DNA from: Mercurialis annua
Lineage: Eukaryota > Streptophyta > Magnoliopsida > Malpighiales > Euphorbiaceae
DNA length: 64,000 nucleotides
NCBI RefSeq assembly: GCF_937616625.2
Contig: NC_065575.1
Span: 27,961,001 to 28,025,000, forward strand
Direction: 5' to 3'
Both the position numbers and the translations under genes were made by a program. The notes below the pieces were generated by a model that was given only the letters and a program-made list of their open reading frames with translations, did not search any database and was not told the DNA's origin. This document shows, one piece after another, positions 12,428-23,243 of the stretch (within the stretch, counting starts at the first letter, position 1; every line of letters begins with the position of its first letter).

Positions 12428-15400
12428 GGCTTAATTCGTTTGGCTTGAATCGCTAAAATGGGGAAACATTTGGATTTGTTTCGTAACGTTTGTAAACGTT
12501 TGGATTTGTTCCATAACGTTTGGCTTAAATCGCGAAAAAGGGGAAACATTTGGATTTGTTTCGTATCGTTTGTAAACGTTTGGCTTAAATTGCTAAAAAG
12601 GGGAAATGTTTAAATTTGTTTCGTAACATTAGTAAACGTTTCGCTTAAATTGCGAAAAAGGGGAAACGCTTGGATTTGTTTCGTAACGTTTGTAAACGTT
12701 TGGCAAATCCAAATGTTTATAAACTTTTGGCTTAAATCGCTAAAAGGGAAAAATTTGGTTTTGTTTCGTTACGTTTGTAAACGTTTGGCTCAAATTGCTA
12801 AAATGGGGAAACGTTTGGATTTGTTTCGTAACTTTTGGCTTAAATCGCTAAAAAGGTGAAACCTGTGGATTTCTTTCGTAATGTTTGTAAATGTTTGGCT
12901 TAAATTGCTAAAAAGGGGAAATGTTTGGATTTGTTTCATAACGTTTGTAAACGCTTGGCTTTGTTTCGTACCGTTTGTAAACGTTTGGCTTAAATCGCTA
13001 AAAATGTTAAACGTTTGGATTTATTTCATAACGTTTGTAAACATTTGACTTAAATCGCTAAAAAGGTGAAACGTTTGGATTTCTTTCGTAACGTTTGTAA
13101 ACGTTTGGCTTAAATCGCTAAAAAGGTGAAACGTTTGGATTTGTTCGTAACGTTTTAAACGTTTGGCTTTGTAAACGTTTGGCTAAAATTGCTAAAAAGG
13201 GGAAACGTTTAGATTTGTTTCGTAACGTTTGCAAACGTTTTGCCTAAATCAATAAAATGGGGAAACGTTTGGATTTGTTTCGTAACGTTTGTAAACTTTT
13301 TGATTTGTTTCGTAACATTTGTAAACGTTTGGTTTTGTTCCGTAACATTTGTAATCGTTTGGCTTAAATTTCTAAAAATGTGAAACGTTTGGATTTGTTT
13401 CGTAAGGTTTGTAAACGTTTAGCTTAAATTGCTAAAAAGGTGAAACGCTTGTTTTGTTCCGTAACGTTTGTAAACGTTTGGCTTAAATTGCTAAAAAGTT
13501 GAAACACTTGGATTTGTTTCGTCACGTTTTAAATGTTTGGTTTTGTTTTGTAACGTTTATAAACGTTTGGCTTAAATCTTTAAAAAGGGGAAACGTTTGG
13601 TTTAGTTTCGTAACATTTGTAAACGTTTGGCTTAAATCGCTAAAGAGGGGAAACGTTTGGATTTCTTTCGTAATGTTTTCAAATGTTTGGCTTAAATCGC
13701 TTAAAGGTGAAACGTTTGGTTTTGTTTCGTAACGTTTGTAAACGTTCGGCTTAAATCGCTTAAAAGGTGAAACATTTGGATTTGTCTTGTAATGTTTTAA
13801 ACGTTTGGCTTAAATCGCTAAAATAGGGGAAATGCTTGGATTTGTTTCGTAACGTTTGTTAACATTTGGCAAATCCAAACGTTTATAAACATTTGGCTTA
13901 AATCGCTAAAAGGTAAACGTTTGGTTTTGTTTCGTTACGTTTGTAAGCGTTTGGCTCAAATTGCTAAAATGGGGAAACGTTTGGATTTGTTTCGTAACAT
14001 TTGTAAACATTTGGTTTAACTCGCTAAAAAGGTGAAACGTGTGGATTTGTTTCGTAACGTTTGTAAACGTTTTGCTTAAATTGCTAAAAAGGGGAAACAC
14101 TTGGATTTGTTTCGTAACCTTTGTAAACGTTAAGCTTTGTTTCGTAACGTTTGTAAACATTTGGCTTAAATCGCTAAAAATATTAAACGTTTGGATTTAT
14201 TTCGTAACGTTTGTAAACGTTTGACTTAAATCGCTAAAAAGGTGAAATGTTTGGATTTGTTTCGTAACGTTTGTAAACGTTTGGTGTAAATCGCTGAAAA
14301 GGTGAAACGTTTGGATTTTTTTCGTAACGTTTGGCTTTGTAAATGTTTGGCTTAAATCGCTAAAAACGGGAAACGTTTAGATTTGTTTTGTAACGTTTAT
14401 AAGCGTTTGGCTTAAATCGCTAAATGGGGAAACGTTTGTATTTGATTGATAGCGTTTGTAAACATTTGGATTTGTTTCGTAACATTTGCAAACGTTTGGT
14501 TTTATTCCGTAACATTTGTAAACGTTTGGCTTAAATTGCTAAAAAGGTGAAACGTTTAAATGTGTTTCGTAAATTTTGTAAACGTTCGGCTTAAATCGCT
14601 AAAAAGGTTACACGTTTGGTTTTGTTTCGTAACGTTTGTAAACGTTCGTCTTAAATCGCAAAAAAGGTGAAACGTTTGGATTTATTTCATATCATTTGTA
14701 AATGTTTGGATTAAATTGCTATAAAGGTGAAACGCTTGGATTTGTTTCGTAACGTTTGTAAACGTTTGGCTTAAATTGCTGAAAAGGGGAAACGTTTGGA
14801 ATTGTTTCGTAACGTTTTAAACGTTTGGATTTGTTTCGTAACGTTTGTAAATGTTTGGCTTAAATCGGTGCAAAGGTGAAATGTTTGGATTTGTTTCGTA
14901 ACGTTTTAAACGTTTGGCTTTGTAAACGTTTGGCTTAAATCGCAAAAAAGGTGAAACGTTTGGATTTGTTTCGTGACGTTTGTAAACGTTTGGCTTAAAT
15001 CGTTAAAATGGGGAAACGTTTGGATTTGTTTCGTAACGTTTGTAAACATTTCCATTTGTTCTGTCACATTTGTAAACGTTTGGTTTTGTTCCGTAACATT
15101 TGTAAACGTTTGGCTTAAATTGCTAAAAAGGTGAAACGTTTGGATTTCTATCGTAATGTTTGTAAACGTTCGTCTTAAATCGCTAAAAAGGTGACACCTT
15201 TTGTTTTGTTTCGTAACGATTGTAAACGTTCGGCTTAAATGTCTAGAAGGTGTAACATTTGATTTTGTTTCGTAACGTTATAAACGTTCGGATTGAATTG
15301 CTAAAATGGGGAAACGTTTGAATTCGTTTCGTAACGTTTGTAAACGTCTGGCTTAAATTACTGAAAACTTGAAACGCTTAGATCTTTTTCGTAACGTTTG

Positions 15401-17483
15401 TAAAAGTTTGGCTCAAATCGCTAAAAAGGGGAAACGTTTGGATTTGTTTGGCTTAGATCGCGAAAAAGGTGAAACGTTTGGATTTGTTTCGTAACATTTG
15501 TAATCGTTTGGTTTAAATTGCTAAAAAGGGGAAACGTGTGGATTTGCTTCGTAACGTTTGTAAACGTTTGGCTTAAATTGCTAAAAAGGTGAAACACTTG
15601 GACTTGTTTCGTAACGTTTTTAAACGTTTGGCAAATCCAAACGTTTATAAATGTTTGGCTTAAATCGCTAAAAGGGAAACGATTGGTTTTGTTTCGTTAC
15701 GTTTGTAAACGTTTTGCTCAAACCGCTACAATGGGGAAACATTTGGATTTGTTTCGTAACGTTTAACTTAAATCACAAAAAAGGTGAAACGTGTGGATTG
15801 GTTTTGAAACGTTTGTAAACCTTTTGCTTAAATTGCTAAAAAGGGGAAACGCTTGGATTTGTTTCATAACGTTTGGCTTTGTTTCGTACCATTTGTAAAC
15901 TTTTGCCTTAAATTGCTAAAAACTTTAAACGTTTGGATTTATTTTGAACATTTGTAAACGTTTAACTTAAATCGCTAAAATGGTGAAACGTTTGGATTTG
16001 TTTCATAATGTTTGTAAACGTTTGGCTTAAATCACTAAAAAGGTGAAACATTTGGATTTGTTTCGTAATGTTTTAAACGTTTGGCTTTGTAAACGTTTGG
16101 CTTAAATCGCTAAAAAGGCGAAATGTTTGGATTTGTTTCGTATCATTTGTAAACATTTGGCTTAGATTGCTAAAATGGGGAAACGTTTGAATTCGTTTTG
16201 TAATGTTTGTAAACGTCTGGCTTAAATTACTAAGAACTTGAAACGCTTAGATCTGTTTCGTAACGTTTGTAAACGTTTGGCTTGAATCGCTAAAAAGGTG
16301 AAACGTTTGCTATTGTTTGTAACGTTTGTAAACGATTGGCTTAATTCGCTAATAAGGTGAAACGTTCGGATTTTTTTGTAACGTTTGTAAACGTTTGGCT
16401 TAAATCGCTAAAAAGGTGAAACGTTTGAATTTGTTTCTTAATGTTTGTAAATGTTTGGCTTAAATCGCTAAAAAGGTGAAACACTTGGATTTCTTTCCTA
16501 ACGTTTGTAAACGTTTGGCTTAAATCTCTAAAAAGGAGAAACGTTTGGTTTTATTTCATAGCGTTTTAAACATTTGGCTTAAATTGCTAAAAAGGCGACA
16601 CGTTTGGTTTTGTTTCGTAACGTTTGTAAACGTTTGGCTTAATTCGTTTGGCTTGAATCGCTAAAATGGGGAAACGTTTGGATTTGTTTCGTAACGTTTT
16701 TAAACGTTTGGATTTGTTCCATAACGTTTGGCTTAAATCGCGAAAAAGGGGAAACGTTTGGATTTGTTTCGTAACGTTTGTAAACGTTTGGCTTAAATTG
16801 CTAAAAAGGTGAAACGCTTGGACTTGTTTCGTAACGTTTTTAATCGTTTGGCAAATCCATTATAAACGTTTTGCTTAAATCGCTAAAAGGGAAACGTTTG
16901 GTTTTGTTTCATTATGTTTGTAAACGTTTGGCTCAAATCGTAATAATGGGGAAACGTTTGGATTTGTTTCGTAACATTTAGCTTAAATCGCTAAAAAGGT
17001 GAAACATGGGGATTTGTTTCGAAACGTTTGTAAACGTTTGGCTTAAATTGTTAAAAAGGTGAAACGCTTGGATTTCTTTCCTAACGTTTGTAAACGTTTG
17101 GCTTAAATCTCTAAAAAGGCAAAACGTTTGGTTTTGTTTCATAGCATTTTAAACGTTTGTCTTAAATCTCTAAAAAGGCGACACGTTTGGTTTTGTTCCG
17201 TAACGTTTGTAAACGTTTGGTTTAATTCGTTTGGCTTGAATCGCTAAAATGGGGAAACTTTTGGATTTGTTTCGTAATGTTTGGATTTGTTCCATAACAT
17301 TTGTAAACGTTTGGCTTGAATCGCTAAAAAGGTGAAACGTTTGGATTTGTTTTGTAACGTTTGTAAACGTTTGGCTTAAATTGCTAAAAAGGGGAAATGT
17401 TTGGATTTGTTTCGTGACGTTTGTAATCGTTTTGCTTAAATTGCTAAAAAGGTGAAACGCTTGGACTTGTTTCGTAACGTTTT

Positions 17484-17486
17484 TAA
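17484..17486. other. Target-site duplication (TAA), left of CACTA element
   Basis: TAA lies directly before the CACTAC terminus and again directly after the other end at 19395-19397. Three-base duplications are the norm for CACTA elements. A related unoccupied site at 15615-15640 reads GTTTTTAAACGTTTGGCAAA, which fits one TAA copy with the element removed. Confidence 0.93.
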
Positions 17487-17517
17487 CACTACAAAAAATT
17501 TGGCTTCTTGTGACAAA
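17487..17517 (+). repeat. CACTA terminal inverted repeat, left
   Basis: Thirty-one bases beginning CACTACAAAAAATTTGG and ending TTGTGACAAA. They match the inverse of 19364-19394 without mismatch. The TTGTGACAAA at the inner edge is also the unit of the subterminal repeats. Confidence 0.95.
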
Positions 17518-17861
17518 AAAATATGTGAGAAAATTCTACAAAAGGTTTTGGATATACCGAAGTCTGGTTATGCTCGTGGACTCGGATATGGAGCCAAACG
17601 GATAACAGCTAAAGAATCAGAGTTTGAAGCTCGTTTACAAGCAGAGAAGTTTGAGACTGAAAAGCAAGTTAAAGAACTAAATGACCAAATTCAAAATCAA
17701 CAGGTGAAAATTGATAACATTTCTCAATCATATAGCAAACTCAAGCATCTTGTTCAACAAATGTTGAATGCAAAAGATGATGAGGAAATATCTATTGATG
17801 GCGACGAAACATGTATCGATGGCTGTGAAAAATCTCTTGATGACGAACCATCTAATGATTG
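17511..17861 (+). pseudogene. Transposase-tail exon of Ptta/En/Spm family (TnpA-like accessory protein), truncated
   Basis: An open frame of about 117 codons follows the left terminal repeat. Near its start it encodes KILQKVLDIPKSGYARGLG, a motif typical of the plant Ptta/En/Spm transposase family (accessory TnpA-like protein, not the catalytic subunit). Then comes a charged stretch with heptad-like spacing (EARLQAEKFETEKQVKEL), likely coiled coil, and an acidic tail rich in D and E. In the full protein this is the C-terminal end. The frame can be read back through the terminal repeat to an ATG at 17452 in the satellite, but that start is fortuitous because the insertion created it. A GTATGT splice donor lies at 17862. 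The N-terminal DNA-binding part is missing, so this is a remnant carried by a defective element. Family identity is from recalled motifs, not a search. Confidence 0.7.
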
Positions 17862-18067
17862 GTATGTGACGGCTTACTTAAATATATTTTTTAATTCTTT
17901 ACGCTTTTAAATTTTTTCTATAATTTGAAAATTATTCACTTAATTTTGTCAGTTTGAAAATAAAAGTGTATATAATAAACGTATTTTTTTTCTTGCAGAT
18001 TGGAATTGAATGAAAGAAGATGGACGTCTCCTATATCAAAAGTTAGGCCTAATTTAGTTTCTTTTCT
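17862..18067 (+). other. Likely intron and short terminal exon of the transposase remnant
   Basis: GTATGT at 17862 fits a plant 5' splice site. T-rich sequence ending TTTCTTGCAG at 17998 fits a 3' splice site, giving a 137-bp AT-rich intron. Splicing at 17862 would produce a stop codon exactly at the junction. A weaker donor at 17866 would add only a few codons before a stop. In another frame the exon is open to TAG at 18078. The exact ending is therefore undecided. Confidence 0.45.
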
Positions 18068-18239
18068 TTATAGCAAATAGTTTACATGTTTCATACGATC
18101 GGTTATTTCAGTGTTATTAAAGACTTAATCATTGATAATTTTATGTAATATTTGAATTGATTTTGTTTTTTATTCATTGATTTTAGCAACAAATTACCGT
18201 ATTCAATTATTTTGGTATCGATAAAAATGGAAATAATAG

Positions 18240-18930
18240 CTTGTTGTGACAAATTAATTTTGTTACAGCTACCTAATAATAATGACAATTAATTTCGTCA
18301 CGTAATGATAAATTTCTTCTTGTGATAAATTAAATTTGTCACCGTTAACAACTTATAATGACAATTAATTTCGTCATGTTATAATATATTATTTGTTGTG
18401 ATAAATTATATTTGTCACCGATGACAAACTGTAATGACAATTAAGTTCGTCACATTATGATAACTTACTTGTTGTGATAAATTTTTTTTGTCACAGCTAA
18501 CTAATTATAATGACAATTAATTTCGTCACGTTATGATAACTTACTTGTTGTGATAAATTAAATTTGTCACCGTTGACAAATTATAATGACAATTAATTTC
18601 GTCACGTTATGATAAATTACTTATTTTGATAAATTAAATTTGTCACCGTCGACAAATTATAATAACAATTAATTTTGTCACATTATCATTATATTACGTG
18701 TTGTGATAAATTAAATTTATCACAACTAACCAATTATTATGACAATTAATTTCGTCACGTTAAGTTAAATTACTTCTTATGATAAATTAAATTTATCACA
18801 ACTACCTAATTATAATGACAATTAATCTCGTCACATTATGTTAAATTACTTGTTGTGATAAATTACATGTATCACAATTAATTAATTATTATGACAATCA
18901 ATTTCGTCACTTTATGATTGATTACTTGTG
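18240..18930. repeat. CACTA subterminal repeat array, ~76-bp unit
   Basis: About nine copies of a ~76-bp unit. Each carries AATGACAATTAATTTCGTCA and then a near-palindrome of the form GTGATAAATTAAATTTGTCAC. Copies start near 18281, 18357, 18433, 18509, 18585, 18661, 18739, 18815 and 18890. In En/Spm the subterminal repeats bind the accessory transposase TnpA; these are the likely equivalent sites. The inward and outward GTGAYAAA/TTTRTCAC pairs give each unit a potential hairpin. Confidence 0.85.
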
Positions 18931-19363
18931 ATAAATATTTTTTTGTCACTTCATAATCTTTTTGTCACTAATAACTCGGCGTATGTGGTGACAAATGTAT
19001 ATTAATTGTGATAAATATGGTTTTATCACCATATAATCTTTTTGTCACTAATAACTCGGTGTATGTAGTGACAAATTTATATGAATTGTGATAAATATTT
19101 TTTTGTCATGTTATTAGCGTTTTGTCACTAGAAGTCGATGTATATTACGACAAATTTTGACAACATTGGATTACTTGTGATATACATTTTCGTCACAATA
19201 AATATGAATGTGACAAAACAATTTTATCACAATAGAAAATTTATGGTGACAAACTATAAAATTGACTTATTGTGACTTGTTTGTTGTGACCAACAAAATT
19301 CGTCACAAAGTAGTCACAATAACGTTGTTGTGACAAATTTTGGGCTTAACATGATAAATTTTA
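18925..19363. repeat. CACTA subterminal repeats, second type, near right end
   Basis: Three ~80-bp units begin with TTGTGATAAATA and contain CTTTTTGTCACTAATAACTCGG (near 18928, 19008 and 19087). Closely spaced TGTGACAAA/TTTGTCAC motifs in both orientations follow, up to the right terminal repeat. The array differs from the ~76-bp block to its left but uses the same GTGACAAA core. Confidence 0.8.
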
Positions 19364-19394
19364 TTTGTCACAAGAAGCCAAATTTTTTGTAGTG
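19364..19394 (-). repeat. CACTA terminal inverted repeat, right
   Basis: Inverse of the left end; it finishes AATTTTTTGTAGTG. TAA follows at 19395-19397. Confidence 0.95.
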
Positions 19395-19397
19395 TAA
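19395..19397. other. Target-site duplication (TAA), right of CACTA element
   Basis: Second copy of the 3-bp duplication. The satellite text resumes as ACGTAATTTGGCAAATCC, the micro-inversion marker context also found at 15630. Confidence 0.93.
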
Positions 19398-22300
19398 ACG
19401 TAATTTGGCAAATCCAATCGTTTATAAACGTTTGGCTTAAATTGCTAAAAGGGAAACGTTTGGTTTTGTTTCGTTACGTTTGTAAACGTTTGGCTCAAAT
19501 CGTAATAATGGGGAAACGTTTGGATATGTTTCGTAACGTTTAGCTTAAATCGCTAAAAAGGTGAAACATGGGGATTGGTTTTGAAACGTTTGTAAACGTT
19601 TGGCTTAAATTGTTAAAAAGGGGAAACGCTTGGATTTATTTCATAACGTTTGTATAAGTTTGACTTTGTTTTGTACCATTTGTAAACTTTTGCCTTTAAT
19701 CGCTATAAATTTTAAACGTTTTGGAATTATCTCGTAATGTTTGTAACCGTTTAACTTAAATCACTAAAAAGGGGAAACGTTTGGATTGTTTCGTAATGTT
19801 TGTAAACGTTTGGCATAAATCGCTAAAAAGGTGAAACATTTGGATTTGTTTCGTAATATTTTAAACGTTTGGCTTTGTAAATGTTTGGCTTAAATCGCTA
19901 AATAGGTGAAATGTTTGAATTTGTTTCGTAACGTTTGTAAACATTTGGCTTAAATTGCTAAAATAGGGAAACATTTGGATTTGTTTCGTAACGTTTGTAA
20001 ACATTTGGATTTTTTTCGTAACATTTGTAAACGTTTGGTTTTGTTCCGTAACATTTTGTAAACGCTTGGCTTAAATTGCTAAAAAGGTGAAACGTTTGGA
20101 TTTGTTTCGTAAGGTTAGTAAACGTTCGGCATAAATCGCTACAAAGGTGACATGTTTGGTTTTGTTTCGTTACGTTTATAAACGTTCGGCTGAAATCGCG
20201 AAAAAGGTGAAACGTTTGGATTTGTTTCATAGCGTTTGTAAACGTTTGGCTTAAATTGCTAAAACGGGGAAACGCTTGGATTTGTTTCGTAACGTTTGTA
20301 AACGTTTGGCTTAAATTGCTAAAAAGTTGAAACCCTTGGATTTGTTTCGTAACGTTTTAAATGTTTGGTTTTGTTTCGTAACGTTTATAAACGTTTGGTT
20401 TAAATCTCTAAAAACGGGAAACGTTTGGTTTTGTTTCGTAACATTTGTATAGGTTTTGCTTAAATCGCTAATGAGGGGAAACGTTCGGATTTCTTTCGTA
20501 TCGTTTGTAAACGTTTGGATTAAATCGCTAAAAGGTGAAACGTTTGGTTTTGTTTCATAAAGTTTGTAAACGTTCGGCTTAAATCGCAAAAAATGTGAAA
20601 CGTTTGGATTTATTTTGTAACGTTTTAAATGTTTGTCTTAAATCGCTAAATTGGGGAAATGCTTGGATTTGTTTCGTAACGTTTGTAAACGTTTAGCAAA
20701 TCCAAACGTTTATAAACTTTTGGCTTAAATCGCTAAAAAGGTGAAACATGTGGATTTGTTTCGTAACGTTTCTAAACGTGGCTTAAATCGCTAAAATGGG
20801 GAAACGTTTAGATTTGTTTCGTAACGTTTGTAAACATTTGGATTTGTTTTGTAACATTTGTAAACGTTTGGTTTTGTTCAGTAACATTTGTAAACGTTTG
20901 GCCTAAATTGCTAAAAAGGTGAAACGTTTGGATGTGTTTCGTAACTTTTGTAAACGTTCTGCTTAAATTACTAAAAAGGTGACACGTTTCGTTTTGTTTC
21001 GTAACGTTTGTAAACGTTCACTTAAATCGCGAAAAAGATGAAACGTTTGGATTTGTTTCGTATCATTTGTAAACGTTTGGCTTAAATTGCTAAAAAGGTG
21101 AAACGCTTCGATTTGTTTCGTAACGTTTGTAAACGTTTGGCTTAAATTGCTAAAAAGATGAAACGCTTGGAATTTTTTCGTAACATTTTAAACGTTTGGA
21201 TTTGTTTCGTAACGTTTGTAAACATTTGGCTTAAATCGCTAAAAAGGTGAAACGTTTGGATTTGTTTCGTAACGTTTTAAACGTTTGGCTTTGTAAACGT
21301 TTGGCTTAAATTGCTAAAAAGGTAAACGTTTGGATTTGTTTCGTAACGTTTGTAAACGTTCGACTTAAATCGCTAAAAAGGTGACACGTTTGGTTTTGTT
21401 TCGTAACGTTTATAAACGTTCGGCTTAAATCTCTAAAAGGTGAAACGTTTGGTTTTTTTGGTAATGTTTGTAAACGTTCGGCTTAATTCGCTAAAAAGGT
21501 GAAACGTTTGTATTCGTTTTGTAACGTTTTAAAGTTTCGCTTAAATCGCTAAAATGGGGAAACATTGGGATACGTTTCGTAACGTTTGTAAACGTTTGGC
21601 TTAAATTACTAAAAACTGAAACGCTTAGATTTGTTTCGTAACGTTTGTAAACGTTTGGCTTAAATTGCTAAAAAGGTGAAACGTTTGCTATTGTTTGTAA
21701 CGTTTGTAAACGATTGGCTTAAATCGCTAATAAGGAGAAACGTTTGGATTTTTTTGTAACGTTTGTAAACGTTTGGCTTAAATAGCTAAAAAGGTGAAAC
21801 GTTTGAATTTGTTTCATAATGTTTGTAAACGTTTGGCTTAAATCGCTAAAAAGGTGAAACGCTTGGATTTGTTTCCTAACGTTTGTAAACGTTTGGCTTA
21901 AATCTCTAAAAAGGAGAAACATTTGGTTTTGTTTTGTAGCGTTTTAAACGTTTGGCTTTAATTGCTAAAAAGGCGATACGTTTGGTTTTGTTTCGTAACG
22001 TTTGTAAACGTTTGGCTTAATACGTTTGGCTTGGATCGCTAAAATGGGTAAATGTTTGGATTTTTTTCGTAACGTTTTTAAACGTTTGGATTTGTTCCAC
22101 AACGTTTGGCTTAAATCGCGAAAAAGCTGAAACGTTTGGATTTGGTTCGTAACGTTTGTAAACGTTTGGCTTAAATTGCTAAAAAGGGGAAACGTTTGGA
22201 TTTGTTTCGTAACGTTTGTAAACGTTTGGCTTAAATTGCTAAAAAGGTGAAAGGCTTGGACTTGTTTCGTAACGTTTGTAAACGTTTGGCAAATCCAAAA

Positions 22301-23127
22301 GTTTATAAACGTTTGGCTTAAATTGCTAAAAGGGAAATGTTTGGTTTTGTTTCGTTACGTTTGTAAACGTTTGGCTCAAATCGCTAAAATGGGGAAACGT
22401 TTGGATTTGTTTCGTAACGTTTAGCTTAAATCGCTAAAAAGGTGAAACGTGTGGATTGGTTTCGAAACGTTTGTAAACGTTTGGCTTAAATTGCTAAAAA
22501 GGGGAAACACTTGGATTTGTTTCATAATATTTGTAAACGTTTGACTTTGTTTCGTACCATTTGTAAACTTTTGCCTTAAATCGCTAAAAAAATTTAAACG
22601 TTTGAATTTATTTCGTAACGTTTGTAAACGTTTAACTTAAATCGCTAAAAAGGTGAAACGTTTGGATTTGTTTCGTAATGTTTGCAAATGTTTGGCTTAA
22701 ATCGCTAAAAAGGCGAAACGTTTGGATTTGTTCCCTAACGTTTGTAAGCGTTTGGCTTAAATCTCTAAAAAGGCAAAACGTTTGGTTTTGTTTCATAACA
22801 TTTTAAACGTTTGTCTTAAATCTTATAAAAGGCGACACGTTTGGTTTTGTTCCGTAACGTTTGTAAACGTTTTGTTTAATTCGTTTGGCTTGAATCGCTA
22901 AAATGGGGAAACTTTTGGATTTGTTTCGTAACGTTTGGATTTGTTCCATAACGTTTGTAAATGTTTGGCTTGAATCGCTAAAAAGGTGAAACGTTTGGAT
23001 TTGTTTTGCAACGTTTGTAAATGTTTGGCTTAAATTGCTAAAAAGATGAAACGTTTGGATTTGTTTCGTAACGTTTGTAAATATTTGGCTTAAATAGATA
23101 AAAAAGGTGAAATGCTTTGAATTGTTT

Positions 23128-23243
23128 CGTAATGTTTTAAACGCTTGGATTTGTTTCGTAACGTTTTAAACGTTTGGATTTGTTTCGTAACGTTTTAAAC
23201 GTTTGGATTTGTTTCATAACGTTTTAAACGTTTGGCTTTGTAA
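23128..23243 (+). repeat. Local 29-bp sub-array (4 copies) inside the satellite
   Basis: Four consecutive copies of a 29-bp unit, CGTAACGTTTTAAACGTTTG followed by GATTTGTTT, start at 23128, 23157, 23186 and 23215. This is the half-monomer GGATTTGTTTCGTAACG with the GCTTAAATCGCTAAAAAGG half removed. The array can therefore re-amplify at half-unit length. Confidence 0.85.

Larger units (their letters stand above)
1..17486 (+). repeat. 60-bp tandem satellite, forward-arm block 1
   Basis: About 290 head-to-tail monomers of ~60 bp fill this stretch with no gene. Each monomer reads GGCTTAAATCGCTAAAAAGG, then TGAAACGTTTGGATTTGTTT, then CGTAACGTTTGTAAACGTTT, with scattered substitutions. AAACGTTT occurs twice per monomer, 30 bp apart, and AACGTT once more. 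Most changes are C-to-T or G-to-A at CpG (ATGTTT, ACATTT), as expected of methylated DNA. Length variants arise by losing the ~10 bp between neighbouring ACGTTT copies. The array runs off the left edge. I do not recognise the satellite family. Location (centromere, pericentromere or knob) cannot be told from sequence alone. Confidence 0.97.
17487..19394 (+). mobile_element. Non-autonomous CACTA (En/Spm-type) DNA transposon
   Basis: A 1908-bp element inserted in the satellite. It begins CACTACAAAAAATTTGG and ends with the exact inverse. The terminal inverted repeats are perfect for 31 bp, and TAA is duplicated at both sides. Inside, the left inverted repeat runs straight into a short transposase-tail exon, followed by a likely intron and terminal exon. 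The right half is a long array of subterminal repeats rich in TGTGACAAA/TTTGTCACA. No catalytic transposase gene (TnpD-like, DDE) is present, so it must depend on an autonomous relative. The left side has almost no subterminal repeats while the right has ~1.1 kb, which suggests an internal deletion derivative that lost its 5' portion. Perfect termini and an intact TSD argue for a fairly recent insertion relative to the satellite. Confidence 0.95.
2859..22311 (+). repeat. Recurrent micro-inversion marker within the forward arm (11 copies)
   Basis: A short stretch of reverse-orientation monomer, core CAAATCCAAACG followed by TTTATAAACG, sits inside forward monomers. It is found at about 2859, 5269, 7573, 10090, 12702, 13868, 15630, 16850 (shortened), 19407, 20695 and 22288. 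Reverse monomers normally read ACAAATCCAAACGTTTCACC, so the core is an inverted fragment of ~12-15 nt whose edge lies in AAACGTTT. The copies are probably descendants of one event spread by block duplication. The span given is the range over which copies occur, not one element. Confidence 0.7.

Noticed and set aside
1..17486. CRISPR-like direct repeats
   Set aside because: Repeats are contiguous 60-bp monomers without unique spacers, and the window is plant DNA.
1..17486. Telomere-type repeats (TTTAGGG)
   Set aside because: No TTTAGGG runs; the monomer is unrelated.
17452..17510. ATG at 17452 as the start of the transposase remnant
   Set aside because: It lies in the satellite outside the element and the frame crosses the terminal repeat, so it was created by the insertion.
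18103..18288. 61-codon minus-strand frame in the CACTA element
   Set aside because: AT-rich, overlaps the subterminal repeats and has no motif.
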